Positions 9,450 to 18,012 are shown, counted from the stretch's first letter. The stretch: DNA of 45,801 bases from Leptospiraceae bacterium (GCA_947458405.1 CANGZW010000015.1:1-45801); one strand, 5' to 3'. Notes: generated by a model from the sequence alone, not told the origin. Numbers and translations: made by a program.

Positions 9450-10916
9450 TTGTTCAATTTTACCATAAAAGTAATAAGATATTTTATTATCATTAGCTTT
9501 ATAATGTTAATTAATATGTTTAAATTAACTGCTGGAGATTATGGGGATGTATATGGTGCACACCCTGCGGCAAATGGAATGGGTAATGCGGTTACAGCAA
9601 CAGTCAACAATGCATCATCAGTATATTATAATGTGGCTGGTTTAGGAAGATTATCGGAAGGAGATAAGATTTTTGCTCAAATTGAAAAAGAAAAGGCAGA
9701 AAAAGAAGCAAAAAGTATTTCAGAAGAAGATCAGCAGCCTAAGTTAGAGAGTGATGTAGCACAAAATAAAGAATCACTTTGGGCTCGTATGAAAAAAGAT
9801 TCTTTCAAATATACTCCTTTTAATAGAAGCAATCGAACTCCTCATGAGTTAACATTTCAGTATAATCTTGCAAGACCACAATTATCTACAAGTGCACCTC
9901 AAAATCAAGATATAACTAAAGTTAGAGATGATTATGCCGGACTAGGTATGACAATTAATTTGAATTCTATATATGACCTAAAGAGAAATATAAAATTTGG
10001 TTTAAATCTATTGTTACCTGGAAATGGTGATTTGCTAACTATAAATGATGTAAACCCGACTGCACATAGATATTTACAATATGGAATTTCCAATGTTAAG
10101 CCAACTATCATGGGAGGAATTGGAGTAGAATTATGGAAAGATAGACTATTTGCTGGTGTTGGGTTCAATGCTATAATTTCAGGTCAAGGTTCGATTTTAT
10201 TGAAAGATGTACCAATTTCCCCTGATACTGTAACACCTAATCAACAAGTAATTCTTCAAACAAAGCCATTTGTAAATCCTACATTTGGATTAGCTTTTGA
10301 ATATGGAAAATTTCAAGCTGGTCTATCTTTCAGAAGAGAGATTGCTTTAAGTGTCGATGGGTTACCTGCTAGAGCACAAACTACTCTTTTAGGTATTCAA
10401 TTAGATTTTGATGTTGCAATGTACGATCATTTTTCACCAAGAAAAATGTCACTAGGATTTGCATATAAAGCATTGGATAATCTATTATTTTCCATACAGG
10501 CTGATAAAGAGATGTGGAGTGCATTCAGACTTTCTAGAACAAAACAAACTTATTCTGAAAAAAATTACTTTAATGATATAATAGTACTAAGAGCAGGATT
10601 AGAATACTCTCCTAAAGAATGGTTAAAGCTCAGAGCCGGTTTTACAAAAAGACCACGTCCTACTCCAGTGATGACTGGAAGCAATAACTGGATGGATTTT
10701 GATAAAATGGTTGGAACAGCAGGTATGTCTATTATTCTATTTCCAGAAAAGGCATTGCCCAATCAAAAAAGTCCAATAATATTAGATTTAGTAGCTGAGT
10801 ATCAAAAATTAACAGATGAATTAGTCATAAAGAATATTCCAACGACTCGAAATCCTAACTATTCAATGGGTGGAAAGGTAGTACATTTTGGTTTTGCTGT
10901 TACTATGTTTTTTTAA
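9450..10916 (+). CDS. FadL/OmpP1/TodX-like outer-membrane beta-barrel protein
   Basis: A 488-residue outer-membrane protein of the long-chain fatty-acid and hydrophobic-compound channel family. After a signal peptide (residues 1-28), the mature N-terminus has the family hallmark: AHPAANGMGNAVTA, then NNASSVYYNVAGLGRL, matching the usual GMGGA...DASALYYNPAGLA. A charged insertion of about 45 residues (rich in E, K, Q) follows. The rest alternates in beta-barrel fashion and ends HFGFAVTMFF with the C-terminal Phe needed for barrel assembly. The start is TTG; GAGG lies at 9431-9434, rather far (15 bases), but the TTG gives a proper signal peptide, whereas a start at the ATG at 9504 would shorten it. 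It sits 18 bases after the GDH gene and 2 bases before the PD40-OmpA gene, suggesting one transcript. Confidence 0.85.
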   Translation: MFNFTIKVIRYFIIISFIMLINMFKLTAGDYGDVYGAHPAANGMGNAVTATVNNASSVYYNVAGLGRLSEGDKIFAQIEKEKAEKEAKSISEEDQQPKLESDVAQNKESLWARMKKDSFKYTPFNRSNRTPHELTFQYNLARPQLSTSAPQNQDITKVRDDYAGLGMTINLNSIYDLKRNIKFGLNLLLPGNGDLLTINDVNPTAHRYLQYGISNVKPTIMGGIGVELWKDRLFAGVGFNAIISGQGSILLKDVPISPDTVTPNQQVILQTKPFVNPTFGLAFEYGKFQAGLSFRREIALSVDGLPARAQTTLLGIQLDFDVAMYDHFSPRKMSLGFAYKALDNLLFSIQADKEMWSAFRLSRTKQTYSEKNYFNDIIVLRAGLEYSPKEWLKLRAGFTKRPRPTPVMTGSNNWMDFDKMVGTAGMSIILFPEKALPNQKSPIILDLVAEYQKLTDELVIKNIPTTRNPNYSMGGKVVHFGFAVTMFF

Positions 10917-10918
10917 AC

Positions 10919-12373
10919 GTGAACTTGAATAAAAAAAAAGTTTTTATTGTAACATTTATTCTTTTATTTACAATAATTGAAATATACCCACAGTCTGTTT
11001 CATACCAAGTGATACCAATTCCTGGAAATGTTAATTCTCCTGTTCAAGAGTTCGGGCCTTCTATAACTAGTGATGGTAAAACCTTATATTTTTATTCAAA
11101 AAGAAATTCACAGTATACAGATATATATAAGTCAAAGTTAAATAATGGAAGGTGGAGTTCTCCAACTGAAGTTAGAGAATTAAATTCTCCATATGATGAT
11201 CAGAGTCCTTTTGTTATGGGTGATGAAAGTTTTATCATTTTCTCTTCTAATAGAGATGGTTCATTAGAGTTTCGATTATCAAATGGGCAGGTGGGTATTT
11301 CAAGAGATTTATATTATTCTGAAAAAGTAGATGGAGAATGGTCAACCCCAGCCACAATATCTGATTTAATTAATACAGATGAAATGGAAGAGAATCCATA
11401 TCTACATGGAGAATATTTATATTTTACTAGGTATCCATTTGGAAATCCAGGTCAGGCGAAGATTTTCCGTTCAAAAATTTATGATAATAATTTTATGTAT
11501 CCAGAAGAATTACCTTCAAATATTAATATGCGAAATACATCAACTATTTCTGCTTCTGTATCACCTGATGGAAAGTATTTATATTTCGCATCTAATAGAC
11601 CTGGTGGTTACGGTGGATACGATATCTATAAATCTAAAATATTAGAAAATGGAAAATTTGGAGAGCCTCAAAATCTTGGTAGTGAAATAAATACAGACGC
11701 AAATGAAGCATATTTAATAGTGAATCCTATAGATAATTCATTAATTTTTTGTCGAAAAAAGCAAGATGAAAACTATAACATATATATTGCCAAACAATCT
11801 AAGTCCGAAGAAAGTGAGAGTGATACATCTGTATCAACTTTAAAACCAAATTTTCCAATTGAAAAAAATAAAAATATAAAAAACATACTTCCTCATGAAC
11901 CCAAGCGTGAAGAGCAAGAAAAAATAATTACACAACAAGAAAACAATAAAACTAAAATAGACGAAGATCAAATAATCATACAAAAAAAGATAGATAAAGA
12001 TATTCAAAATATCACAGAAGCTATAAAAGATAAAAAAAAGATAACACTTAATTCTATCAATTTTGAAACAAATTCACCAGATTTACTAAGGGAATCTTAT
12101 CCAACACTAAACGCTTTGAGTGAGATATTAATTAAAAATCCTGATATAAAAATAAAAGTCACGGGTCATACAGATTTAACGGGAGACTTAGAAGCAAATA
12201 AAAAACTATCTTGGGATAGGGCAGAATCTGTAAAAAAATATCTAATGCTAAAAGGAATAGAATCAAAGAAAATAACTATAGAAGGTAGAGGATCTACCCA
12301 ACCATTAATTAATAGTGTTAGCCCTGAAGCAAGTAAAGTAAACAGAAGAACAGAGTTTGAAGTCTTAGAATAA
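10919..12373 (+). CDS. PD40 beta-propeller plus OmpA-domain envelope protein
   Basis: A 484-residue exported protein. Residues 1-25 form a signal peptide (LNKKK then a hydrophobic core). Residues 30-295 contain PD40/TolB-like propeller repeats (SDGKTLYFYSKRN, SPDGKYLYFASNRPGG, INTDANEAYL). A charged low-complexity linker of about 70 residues leads to a C-terminal OmpA peptidoglycan-binding domain (about 375-484) with TGHTDLTGD, LSWDRAESVKKYL, GRGSTQPL and NRRTEFEVLE; the Asp and Arg that bind diaminopimelate are present. The start is GTG two bases after the FadL-like stop with no separate ribosome site, so it is translationally coupled. Role: an anchored periplasmic scaffold, perhaps a partner of the barrel encoded just upstream (inference). 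Similar PD40-OmpA fusions are common in spirochaetes and Bacteroidetes. Confidence 0.85.
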   Translation: MNLNKKKVFIVTFILLFTIIEIYPQSVSYQVIPIPGNVNSPVQEFGPSITSDGKTLYFYSKRNSQYTDIYKSKLNNGRWSSPTEVRELNSPYDDQSPFVMGDESFIIFSSNRDGSLEFRLSNGQVGISRDLYYSEKVDGEWSTPATISDLINTDEMEENPYLHGEYLYFTRYPFGNPGQAKIFRSKIYDNNFMYPEELPSNINMRNTSTISASVSPDGKYLYFASNRPGGYGGYDIYKSKILENGKFGEPQNLGSEINTDANEAYLIVNPIDNSLIFCRKKQDENYNIYIAKQSKSEESESDTSVSTLKPNFPIEKNKNIKNILPHEPKREEQEKIITQQENNKTKIDEDQIIIQKKIDKDIQNITEAIKDKKKITLNSINFETNSPDLLRESYPTLNALSEILIKNPDIKIKVTGHTDLTGDLEANKKLSWDRAESVKKYLMLKGIESKKITIEGRGSTQPLINSVSPEASKVNRRTEFEVLE

Positions 12374-12378
12374 TAAGG

Positions 12379-13083
12379 TTAAAACTTTTTTTTCTTTATT
12401 CGATGTTTTTGTGGCTTTATTGTAATATTCGTTATTATAGTAGATTCTTTTTGTTTTAAAATAAATTCAATAGTATTTGCAACTTCTTCGCATTCCAAAA
12501 AAGATTCTTTATCATCAGATTCTTCCTGAAACCACGTACTATCATAAAAGGATGAAGATGTAATATCAGGATGTATATTTATAACTTTTAATCCATTTTT
12601 TCTACCTTCAGAAAAAATACAGTTACCAAATTGTGTAAGTCCTGCTTTTGATGCAGAGTAAGCTGATGCTAATGGAGAATCTTGTAATGCAGTAACTGAG
12701 GAAATATTAAATATGTACCCCTTATTATTTTTTAAATCTCTTAGAAATAATTTAGTTAATAAAATTGGTGATACGAAATTTAAAGTTAACATTTTATTAA
12801 TTTCATTAAATTTAAGTTCTTCGTGTAATCCAAATAATCCTGTCCCAGCACAATTGACTAAAATATTTAACTCTTTTGAGTTTTTTAATGTCTTTAGTTT
12901 ATCTTCATATTCATTTATTAATAGTAAGTCAAAATGAAATTTCGTAAATAAGGGGTGATCATAGTTTGTATTTGAAAAGTTTCGAGCTATACCAATTACA
13001 TTAAAATTCATTTCATTCAATTTTTTAGAAATTTCAAGTCCAATTCCCTTCGATGCTCCGGTAACAATCGCAATTTTATTCAT
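12379..13083 (-). CDS. short-chain dehydrogenase/reductase
   Basis: A 234-residue cytoplasmic Rossmann-fold oxidoreductase of the classical SDR family. The cofactor loop TGASKGIG is at residues 8-15; NCAG (in place of NNAG) and the active-site ISS...YSASK with Ser, Tyr and Lys are intact. The C-terminus is unusually basic (KPQKHRIKKKKF). It starts 3 bases after the stop of the SPL-like radical SAM gene and ends 5 bases from the convergent PD40-OmpA stop. It is the last gene of the STAS-lipase-SPL-SDR operon. Substrate unknown; the position next to a photoproduct-lyase-like gene may be functional or chance. Confidence 0.88.
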   Translation of the reverse strand: MNKIAIVTGASKGIGLEISKKLNEMNFNVIGIARNFSNTNYDHPLFTKFHFDLLLINEYEDKLKTLKNSKELNILVNCAGTGLFGLHEELKFNEINKMLTLNFVSPILLTKLFLRDLKNNKGYIFNISSVTALQDSPLASAYSASKAGLTQFGNCIFSEGRKNGLKVINIHPDITSSSFYDSTWFQEESDDKESFLECEEVANTIEFILKQKESTIITNITIKPQKHRIKKKKF

Positions 13084-13086
13084 AAT

Positions 13087-14067
13087 TTAATAAAAAATTT
13101 TTTCTTTAGGAAAGAATTTTAAAAGTTCATTTAAGATATGATCTTGTATTCTAATCTGAATTTCTTTTTTATAAGTTTCAACTGATCCATATTTTTTGTA
13201 AGGATGATAAATAATCTTAGAATCTACTCTCATCTTCTTGATTTTTTTTAAATATTCTGAATTAATACGAAATACTCCAAATGTAATATCAGTTATATTC
13301 ATCAATTCAGGATGAACAATAATCTTCGAAATTAAATTTGTATATATATTTTTCCAATTTTTTACATAGAGAATAGGATCTAAACAAATTCTTGTATTCC
13401 ATCCATTCAAAGTTGCATCACATAGTGATTTTAATCGTCTATTTAATGTGGGAGTATCTTTTTCGATATCTTTTACTATTTCATCAGGACTTAATGTCCA
13501 AGCAAGTATTACATTATCAATAGGTTTTAAATGTGAAATTTTATTATATGAATTACTTTTTGTTCTAATTTCTATTGTTAGATTGGGGTTATCCTTCGCA
13601 AATTCTATCCATTTTGATGTATAAGGAATAAATCTTTCTAATGCTAATAAATCAGTATCATATGAAATACAAAGTGTCATTTTATTTTCTTCTTTTAGTA
13701 TTTTTTCTGTTTCTAAAAAATAATCTTCTAGATTAACAAAAATTACTATATGAGAGGAATTGTACATTCCTTGAAGATAGCAATAATCACAATTATATAA
13801 ACAATTCATAATTAAAGTATTATAATAAAACTTACCTCTGTGAAAAGTATCAGTTAATGGTGATCCTTTATAAATATAATTATCTTTTTTCTTTGCAAGT
13901 ATTAACTTTTTTTTAAGTTTTTGGGATTGAAAGTTTTGATTAGATGGATTAAATACATTTTTGTAGTTATTGATTGAAACAATTATTGCTTTAGGAAATT
14001 TACTTAAAACATCTATTACGACTGGGTGATCCTGTACCTCTTCTTCTATGTAAATATGAGAAAACAT
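13087..14067 (-). CDS. spore photoproduct lyase-family radical SAM protein
   Basis: A 326-residue radical S-adenosylmethionine protein resembling spore photoproduct lyase (SplB), which reverses the thymine photoproduct of UV-irradiated spores. The cluster motif is CLYNCDYC (C89, C93, C96), followed by YLQG as in Bacillus SplB, so the two tyrosines flanking the last cysteine are kept (Y95, Y97). C133 in LCISYDTD aligns by eye with B. subtilis C141, the hydrogen-atom donor. Length is normal. The ATG at 14067 overlaps the upstream lipase stop as TGATG; a TTG one codon earlier is possible but less likely. Spirochaetes do not sporulate, so the substrate may be another DNA lesion or nucleic-acid modification. 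Downstream is an SDR gene. Confidence 0.8.
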   Translation of the reverse strand: MFSHIYIEEEVQDHPVVIDVLSKFPKAIIVSINNYKNVFNPSNQNFQSQKLKKKLILAKKKDNYIYKGSPLTDTFHRGKFYYNTLIMNCLYNCDYCYLQGMYNSSHIVIFVNLEDYFLETEKILKEENKMTLCISYDTDLLALERFIPYTSKWIEFAKDNPNLTIEIRTKSNSYNKISHLKPIDNVILAWTLSPDEIVKDIEKDTPTLNRRLKSLCDATLNGWNTRICLDPILYVKNWKNIYTNLISKIIVHPELMNITDITFGVFRINSEYLKKIKKMRVDSKIIYHPYKKYGSVETYKKEIQIRIQDHILNELLKFFPKEKIFY

Positions 14068-15116
14068 CAAGGTAAATCACTCAAGATTTGAGTTTTAACT
14101 GCATTTACTCTCAAGTTTAAATCTACGTGGTTATATCCGCCAATATTTACTGACTGAGTGATGCCTCCACCTGAAAATTTTGCACTTGATTCTGGAACTA
14201 CACAGTCTGAAGGAGAAAATACAGAACCTAAGGTTAAACATCCTACAGTTAGTGTTAAATCGGTTCCAGAGTAATTGGATCCACCAGCATTAATTGAACC
14301 ATAATAGGCTTTGATAAGGGAATCTCTTGATATGTTAGAATTATACTTACTTAAAATAGAATTTGAGGCACTTGTTATAGATAAATCAAAATTATCCCAG
14401 GCTAGATTTTGTCCACCATCTGTATTTGTTAAAAATCCAGCAAGATCTCCAATCACACTTTTATCTTTTTGATAAGAAGAGCTTGCCCAAGGAGACCCAT
14501 GGTAAGGTGTTCCTGAGGATATTAATTTATTCAGATAAGTTGGACTATTATTTTGATATAAAGCTATACGTGATACTAATCCTCCCATAGAGTGTGCAAA
14601 AATATATACATTTGAATTTTGGGTAGAAAATGCTTTGTCGAGTAGATATCTAAATCTAATTCCATTTGCTTCAATAGAGTTAGAAGTCAAATAAGTAAAA
14701 AAATATACATCATAACCTTTAGCTATGACTGTATTTAAAAAAACTGTATCTGTTCTTAAAATATGCTCCCATTGAGAAATTACTCTATTTTTTAAATCAT
14801 TTTCTGTTGGATAAGAGGGCAATGCTGGATCTAAAGTATTCCATCCATGAATTAAGACTAACTTTTTATTAGATGAACTAGTATTTGAAATTGAATAATC
14901 GGTAATGAGACTTGTGTTCAAAGTATCAGATAAAAATAATGGGTTCATAAATACAAGCTTTGCATAAACATCTGGAATAGATTGAACTATTCCAAGCCCA
15001 ATCAAAATTTGAAAAGAGTTATCCTTCTTTTTATCTGAAAGTAATATTGTACAGTTAATGAATAAAAATAGTATCAACAGAAAAGAACTTTTGTTAAAAA
15101 AATGAATCCACTGCAT
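14067..15116 (-). CDS. alpha/beta-hydrolase (lipase-like) lipoprotein
   Basis: A 349-residue exported esterase or lipase-like protein. The N-terminus has a hydrophobic stretch ending FINC, a relaxed spirochaetal lipobox with C22 as lipid site. The hydrolase core shows LIHGWN (oxyanion region, about 89-94), the nucleophile elbow AHSMGG with S176, a likely acid in SPSDCVVP and the catalytic His in NHVDL (H330). The reading frame stays open to a TTG at 15140, but GGAGG six bases before the ATG at 15116 fixes that as the start. The gene overlaps the STAS stop by 23 bases and the SPL start by one base (TGATG), so the four genes are translationally coupled. Similar to triacylglycerol lipases (PGAP1-like or LipA-like); substrate unknown. 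Confidence 0.8.
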   Translation of the reverse strand: MQWIHFFNKSSFLLILFLFINCTILLSDKKKDNSFQILIGLGIVQSIPDVYAKLVFMNPLFLSDTLNTSLITDYSISNTSSSNKKLVLIHGWNTLDPALPSYPTENDLKNRVISQWEHILRTDTVFLNTVIAKGYDVYFFTYLTSNSIEANGIRFRYLLDKAFSTQNSNVYIFAHSMGGLVSRIALYQNNSPTYLNKLISSGTPYHGSPWASSSYQKDKSVIGDLAGFLTNTDGGQNLAWDNFDLSITSASNSILSKYNSNISRDSLIKAYYGSINAGGSNYSGTDLTLTVGCLTLGSVFSPSDCVVPESSAKFSGGGITQSVNIGGYNHVDLNLRVNAVKTQILSDLP

Positions 15117-15429
15117 CTTCCTCCTCCGGATAGACTTCAATACTGGTATTTATTCTAGTCAGATTGAAAACTTTTGCAACGGAACCAAATAAATTACATA
15201 CTTTTAGATCTCCGTCATACTTTCTAAGCTTATACATACTTGTAACTATCGTACCAATTCCTGATGAATCCATAAAAGGAACATTCTTTAAATTAAGAAC
15301 TATCTTATATTTTTTCTGTTTAATCAGTTGGTCAAATAGATCTTTTATATCTTTTGTATTATATAAATCTACTTCTCCAGTAATTTCTATAATTGGGATA
15401 GATTTACTTTCTTTTACTATAATTTCCAT
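15094..15429 (-). CDS. STAS-domain anti-sigma-factor antagonist
   Basis: A 111-residue single STAS domain like SpoIIAA and RsbV, which bind an anti-sigma factor or switch kinase when unphosphorylated. The phospho-acceptor motif MDSSGIG is present near residues 54-60 and the beta-alpha pattern is complete. The acidic tail PEEEDAVDSFF is unusual; its codons contain the ribosome site and start of the lipase gene (23-base overlap). No anti-sigma kinase, phosphatase or sigma factor lies nearby, so its partner is elsewhere in the genome. It is first in a minus-strand operon; a 241-base AT-rich region with repeats lies upstream. Confidence 0.9.
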   Translation of the reverse strand: MEIIVKESKSIPIIEITGEVDLYNTKDIKDLFDQLIKQKKYKIVLNLKNVPFMDSSGIGTIVTSMYKLRKYDGDLKVCNLFGSVAKVFNLTRINTSIEVYPEEEDAVDSFF

Positions 15430-15533
15430 GGTATAAGTTGTTTTACCTGTGGTTAACTAACTCTAAACTAAAATATATTTTATGATTAATTTTCTTTTTA
15501 GCAGGCAGAGTTCAATTCAAATTTAAATTTTCT

Positions 15534-15585
15534 GTTAAATATCTATATAATTTCTTCTGATTTTAAAAGATATTTAGTTAAATAT
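15534..15585. repeat. nested inverted and direct repeats upstream of the STAS operon
   Basis: TAAATATCT (15536-15544) and AGATATTTA (15568-15576) are perfect inverted arms with a 23-base gap. GTTAAATAT occurs as a direct repeat at 15534-15542 and 15577-15585. This lies in the 241-base gap between the STAS gene and the polytopic membrane-protein gene. It may be regulatory, but the sequence is AT-rich, so chance is possible. Confidence 0.3.
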
Positions 15586-15670
15586 TTTGATTAAAAAACT
15601 TTTGACTCATTCTGACTTTATTTAAAACATAAGAAATCTAAGTTAAAACCAAAAACAGGAGTATAAGGAT

Positions 15671-17458
15671 TTATTTTTTTAGAATTCTTATACATCCAAT
15701 CTCATTTTTTGTTTCTTCGAACTCATTAACTACAAATCCGAGTTCTGTTAAAATGTTTTTTTGGGAATTAAATCTATCAGATTCAGTACAATTATTAGAA
15801 ATTATCCAAATCTCTTCAAAATTGTTTTTATATTGGTTAGACCTCTTTGGATCAACTAATAGTAATATTTTTTTGTCATACGCAATCTTGAAAAGAACAT
15901 ACTCTGAATCTGCTTTATTTACGTGTAATGGGTTCACTTCATTAAATAAAATTGTATTTTTATTCATTTTTTCTAAACCCATCGTTTTTATCCATTCTGG
16001 GAGTTTATAATCATTTTTATCATACCCTGCGTAACAAATCTCAGTTTTTGAGAGAGATAATAAAGGTGATGTGATAAAAGGAAAAGAGATAATTACCAAT
16101 AGTCCTCCAGAAAGAAGAATGGGTAGAAGCCTAAATTTAGGTATCAGGCTTAAAATAAAAATAGAAATACCAAGTAACATGGTAGGATACAAGTGATATG
16201 TGTGTCTTGCCAGTCGGTTACTTGTAAAAAGACTGAGTTCAATAATAGTAATCAATGAGATTGAACTTAAGAAAAAGCCAAAGTTCAATTTTCTAGAAAT
16301 ATGGAAATCATATACACCCCATAAAAAAATCATCGCATTACCAATGAGAACAATATAGGATACATGAAACTCTCTGTATGCATTGAAAATGAACTCAGTA
16401 AAAAAAACTAGCAAGTAATCAAGGTTCTTATCTATTTTTTGACCCGGGTTAAATCCTTGAGTTTCAACATGAGATATTTGTCCTGAATAGCTTCCAAACC
16501 TATCCGGCTGGATCAAGATCCAAATTATTATAGGAAAAAATATCCATTGAATAACAAATCCTAGATGAGACTTTTCAGTATTATTATCTTTGAAAAAATA
16601 AATAAAAAAATCAATCATAGTAAATAGTACAATAGAGTAGGTAAAATAACCGGGCACTTTACCCGGCAATGAACTTTTAAAAAGTAAAAGTACAATCAAT
16701 AACAAGAAAGCCAAAAGTAAGAAGGGTTTCTTGAAAGGTATTTTCATGCTTTTTAAATAGTCTAATCCGAATTCCCAAGTAGTTCTTGTGAAAAATAAGA
16801 TTTGAAATATTGCTATAAAAAGAACAAGCATGTATCCATATGGATACTTTGTCTGATATAATAGGAATGTTACAGATAAAGTTAACCATCCATTTCTTTT
16901 CTTGCTAATAAAATCAATATCACTTAATGATTTCCATACAAAATAACTTACAATAGGAAATAATAAAGCTCCCTGTAATTCAAGCATCCCTGTTAGCGAA
17001 TAGAGCCATAAGGAATCAGCTTGTAGTAGGGATATAATCATAAAAGCGTAAATTAAACCAAAAGTTATATTTATTTTATACACTAAGCTCATAATTAAGA
17101 ATAAAACAATCGGCACGAATAAAAAAGAAAAGTATGTAAGTACGATAACTTTTGTTGGAGAGTGATGAGTTGATAGAAAAATGAAGCTTTCGATTACATT
17201 TCTCAAGGAAGGCCAATGGGGAGAGTCAAAAAATAACAAAAAGAAATTCACGAAATTAAAATCCCGAAGATAATTCATCATTTTTAACGTAATGATATAT
17301 CTTAATTCAGGATCCCAAGTTAAATAATCTTTATTTATACAATTAATTGTGAATAATTCATAAATCTTAAATGAACAAAAGTAGAAAAATAGTATTGATG
17401 AAAGAGAAATGACTAATCCAATAAAGAGATTTAAATGTATTCTTCCAATTTTTTTCAT
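15671..17458 (-). CDS. polytopic membrane protein, possible GT-C-type glycosyltransferase
   Basis: A 595-residue inner-membrane protein with about eleven or twelve hydrophobic segments from residue 10 to about 465, then a soluble C-terminal region of about 130 residues. The first loop after TM1 contains an acidic patch (YLTWDPELRY), which is where GT-C enzymes of the ArnT/PMT type carry a catalytic Asp, and the topology fits that class. I do not recognise a specific family. No ribosome site is evident before the ATG. It stands alone: the nearest genes are the STAS operon (same strand, 241 bases downstream) and, upstream, a 403-base intergenic region. Role in envelope sugar transfer is inference. 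Confidence 0.5.
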   Translation of the reverse strand: MKKIGRIHLNLFIGLVISLSSILFFYFCSFKIYELFTINCINKDYLTWDPELRYIITLKMMNYLRDFNFVNFFLLFFDSPHWPSLRNVIESFIFLSTHHSPTKVIVLTYFSFLFVPIVLFLIMSLVYKINITFGLIYAFMIISLLQADSLWLYSLTGMLELQGALLFPIVSYFVWKSLSDIDFISKKRNGWLTLSVTFLLYQTKYPYGYMLVLFIAIFQILFFTRTTWEFGLDYLKSMKIPFKKPFLLLAFLLLIVLLLFKSSLPGKVPGYFTYSIVLFTMIDFFIYFFKDNNTEKSHLGFVIQWIFFPIIIWILIQPDRFGSYSGQISHVETQGFNPGQKIDKNLDYLLVFFTEFIFNAYREFHVSYIVLIGNAMIFLWGVYDFHISRKLNFGFFLSSISLITIIELSLFTSNRLARHTYHLYPTMLLGISIFILSLIPKFRLLPILLSGGLLVIISFPFITSPLLSLSKTEICYAGYDKNDYKLPEWIKTMGLEKMNKNTILFNEVNPLHVNKADSEYVLFKIAYDKKILLLVDPKRSNQYKNNFEEIWIISNNCTESDRFNSQKNILTELGFVVNEFEETKNEIGCIRILKK

Positions 17459-17861
17459 TATACATTACAGATTAATGTATAAATTATAAATCAAGGATTA
17501 TTTTTATACAGAAGTTCATGCTTATAGTAAGTCTTACAATTTATTTTTATTAAAAATTCAGAATAATTTATAAATATAATTTATAAGTTGAAATTATATG
17601 ATACTAAATATCATTTATTAAAAAAAACATAAGATGATTTATAAATATCTTAATCATTTTTTGTTATGTTTAATAAAATTTGCCGATAGAAATTATAGAT
17701 GATAAAAGTAAAGATTACTGTATTAGAAATTTTTTTCTATAATATTCAGTAAAATTCTTTACAAGATTTTGTGTACAAAATAATTATGTCACAATATAAC
17801 ATCTCATTCGGCATTTAAAAATATTAAACAACGAATGAAAATCTAAACAGGAGGCGAGTCA
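17459..17861. other. 403-base AT-rich intergenic region
   Basis: No gene is seen here before the mini-gene at 17862. It holds a tandem ATAATTTATAA repeat (17563-17573 and 17576-17586, period 13), a small inverted repeat ATGATA/TATCAT (17598-17614), and the candidate promoter and leader of the mini-gene (17772-17838). Promoters for the minus-strand membrane protein must also lie here but none is clear. Confidence 0.6.
17772..17838 (+). promoter_or_regulatory. candidate promoter and leader hairpin of the Lys-rich mini-gene
   Basis: TGTACA (17772-17777) and TATAAC (17795-17800) are spaced 17 bases, a fair sigma-70-like pair. Just downstream TCATTCG (17804-17810) and CGAATGA (17832-17838) can pair across a 21-base loop, leaving the AGGAGG at 17849 free. 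The transcript start is not known, so whether the whole hairpin is transcribed is uncertain. Confidence 0.4.
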
Positions 17862-17936
17862 ATGGTTGCTAAAAAGAAAGCTGCTGCAAAAAAGAAAGTT
17901 GCATCCAAAAAGAAAACCGCATCTAAGAAAAAGTAA
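17862..17936 (+). CDS. 24-residue Lys/Ala-rich basic peptide (histone H1 tail-like)
   Basis: A very short but well-framed gene: AGGAGG at 17849-17854, 7 bases before ATG, 24 codons, TAA, then a strong terminator 38 bases later. The peptide is made almost only of K, A, V, S and T in four blocks of KKK separated by AAA, VAS and TAS, the composition of the C-terminal tails of H1-like bacterial nucleoid proteins (for example chlamydial HctB). It has 12 lysines and no acidic or aromatic residue. It probably binds nucleic acid or another polyanion (inference). It could alternatively be the coding part of a small regulatory RNA. It lies between divergent and convergent neighbours and has its own promoter candidate. 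Confidence 0.7.
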   Translation: MVAKKKAAAKKKVASKKKTASKKK

Positions 17937-17973
17937 TTAATTACTATCTTAGATAAACATTGAATAAATCCCT

Positions 17974-18002
17974 AAGACCCGCCGAATTTAGGCGGGTTTT
18001 TT
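17974..18002 (+). terminator. strong rho-independent terminator
   Basis: ACCCGCC and GGCGGGT form a 7-pair GC-rich stem with a GAATTTA loop, extended by A-T pairs, followed by a run of six T. It is the most GC-rich hairpin in this neighbourhood. It ends the mini-gene transcript and lies 10 bases from the convergent cutA stop. Confidence 0.9.
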
Positions 18003-18012
18003 GTTATATAGA

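Noticed and set aside
15117-15140. TTG start extending the lipase gene by 8 codons
   Set aside because: The ribosome site GGAGG would then be inside the coding sequence; the ATG at 15116 is at the right distance from it.
17563-17586. Tandem ATAATTTATAA repeat as the start of a CRISPR-like or iteron array
   Set aside because: Only two copies of a low-complexity 11-base unit with a 2-base gap; no spacers, no cas or rep gene.
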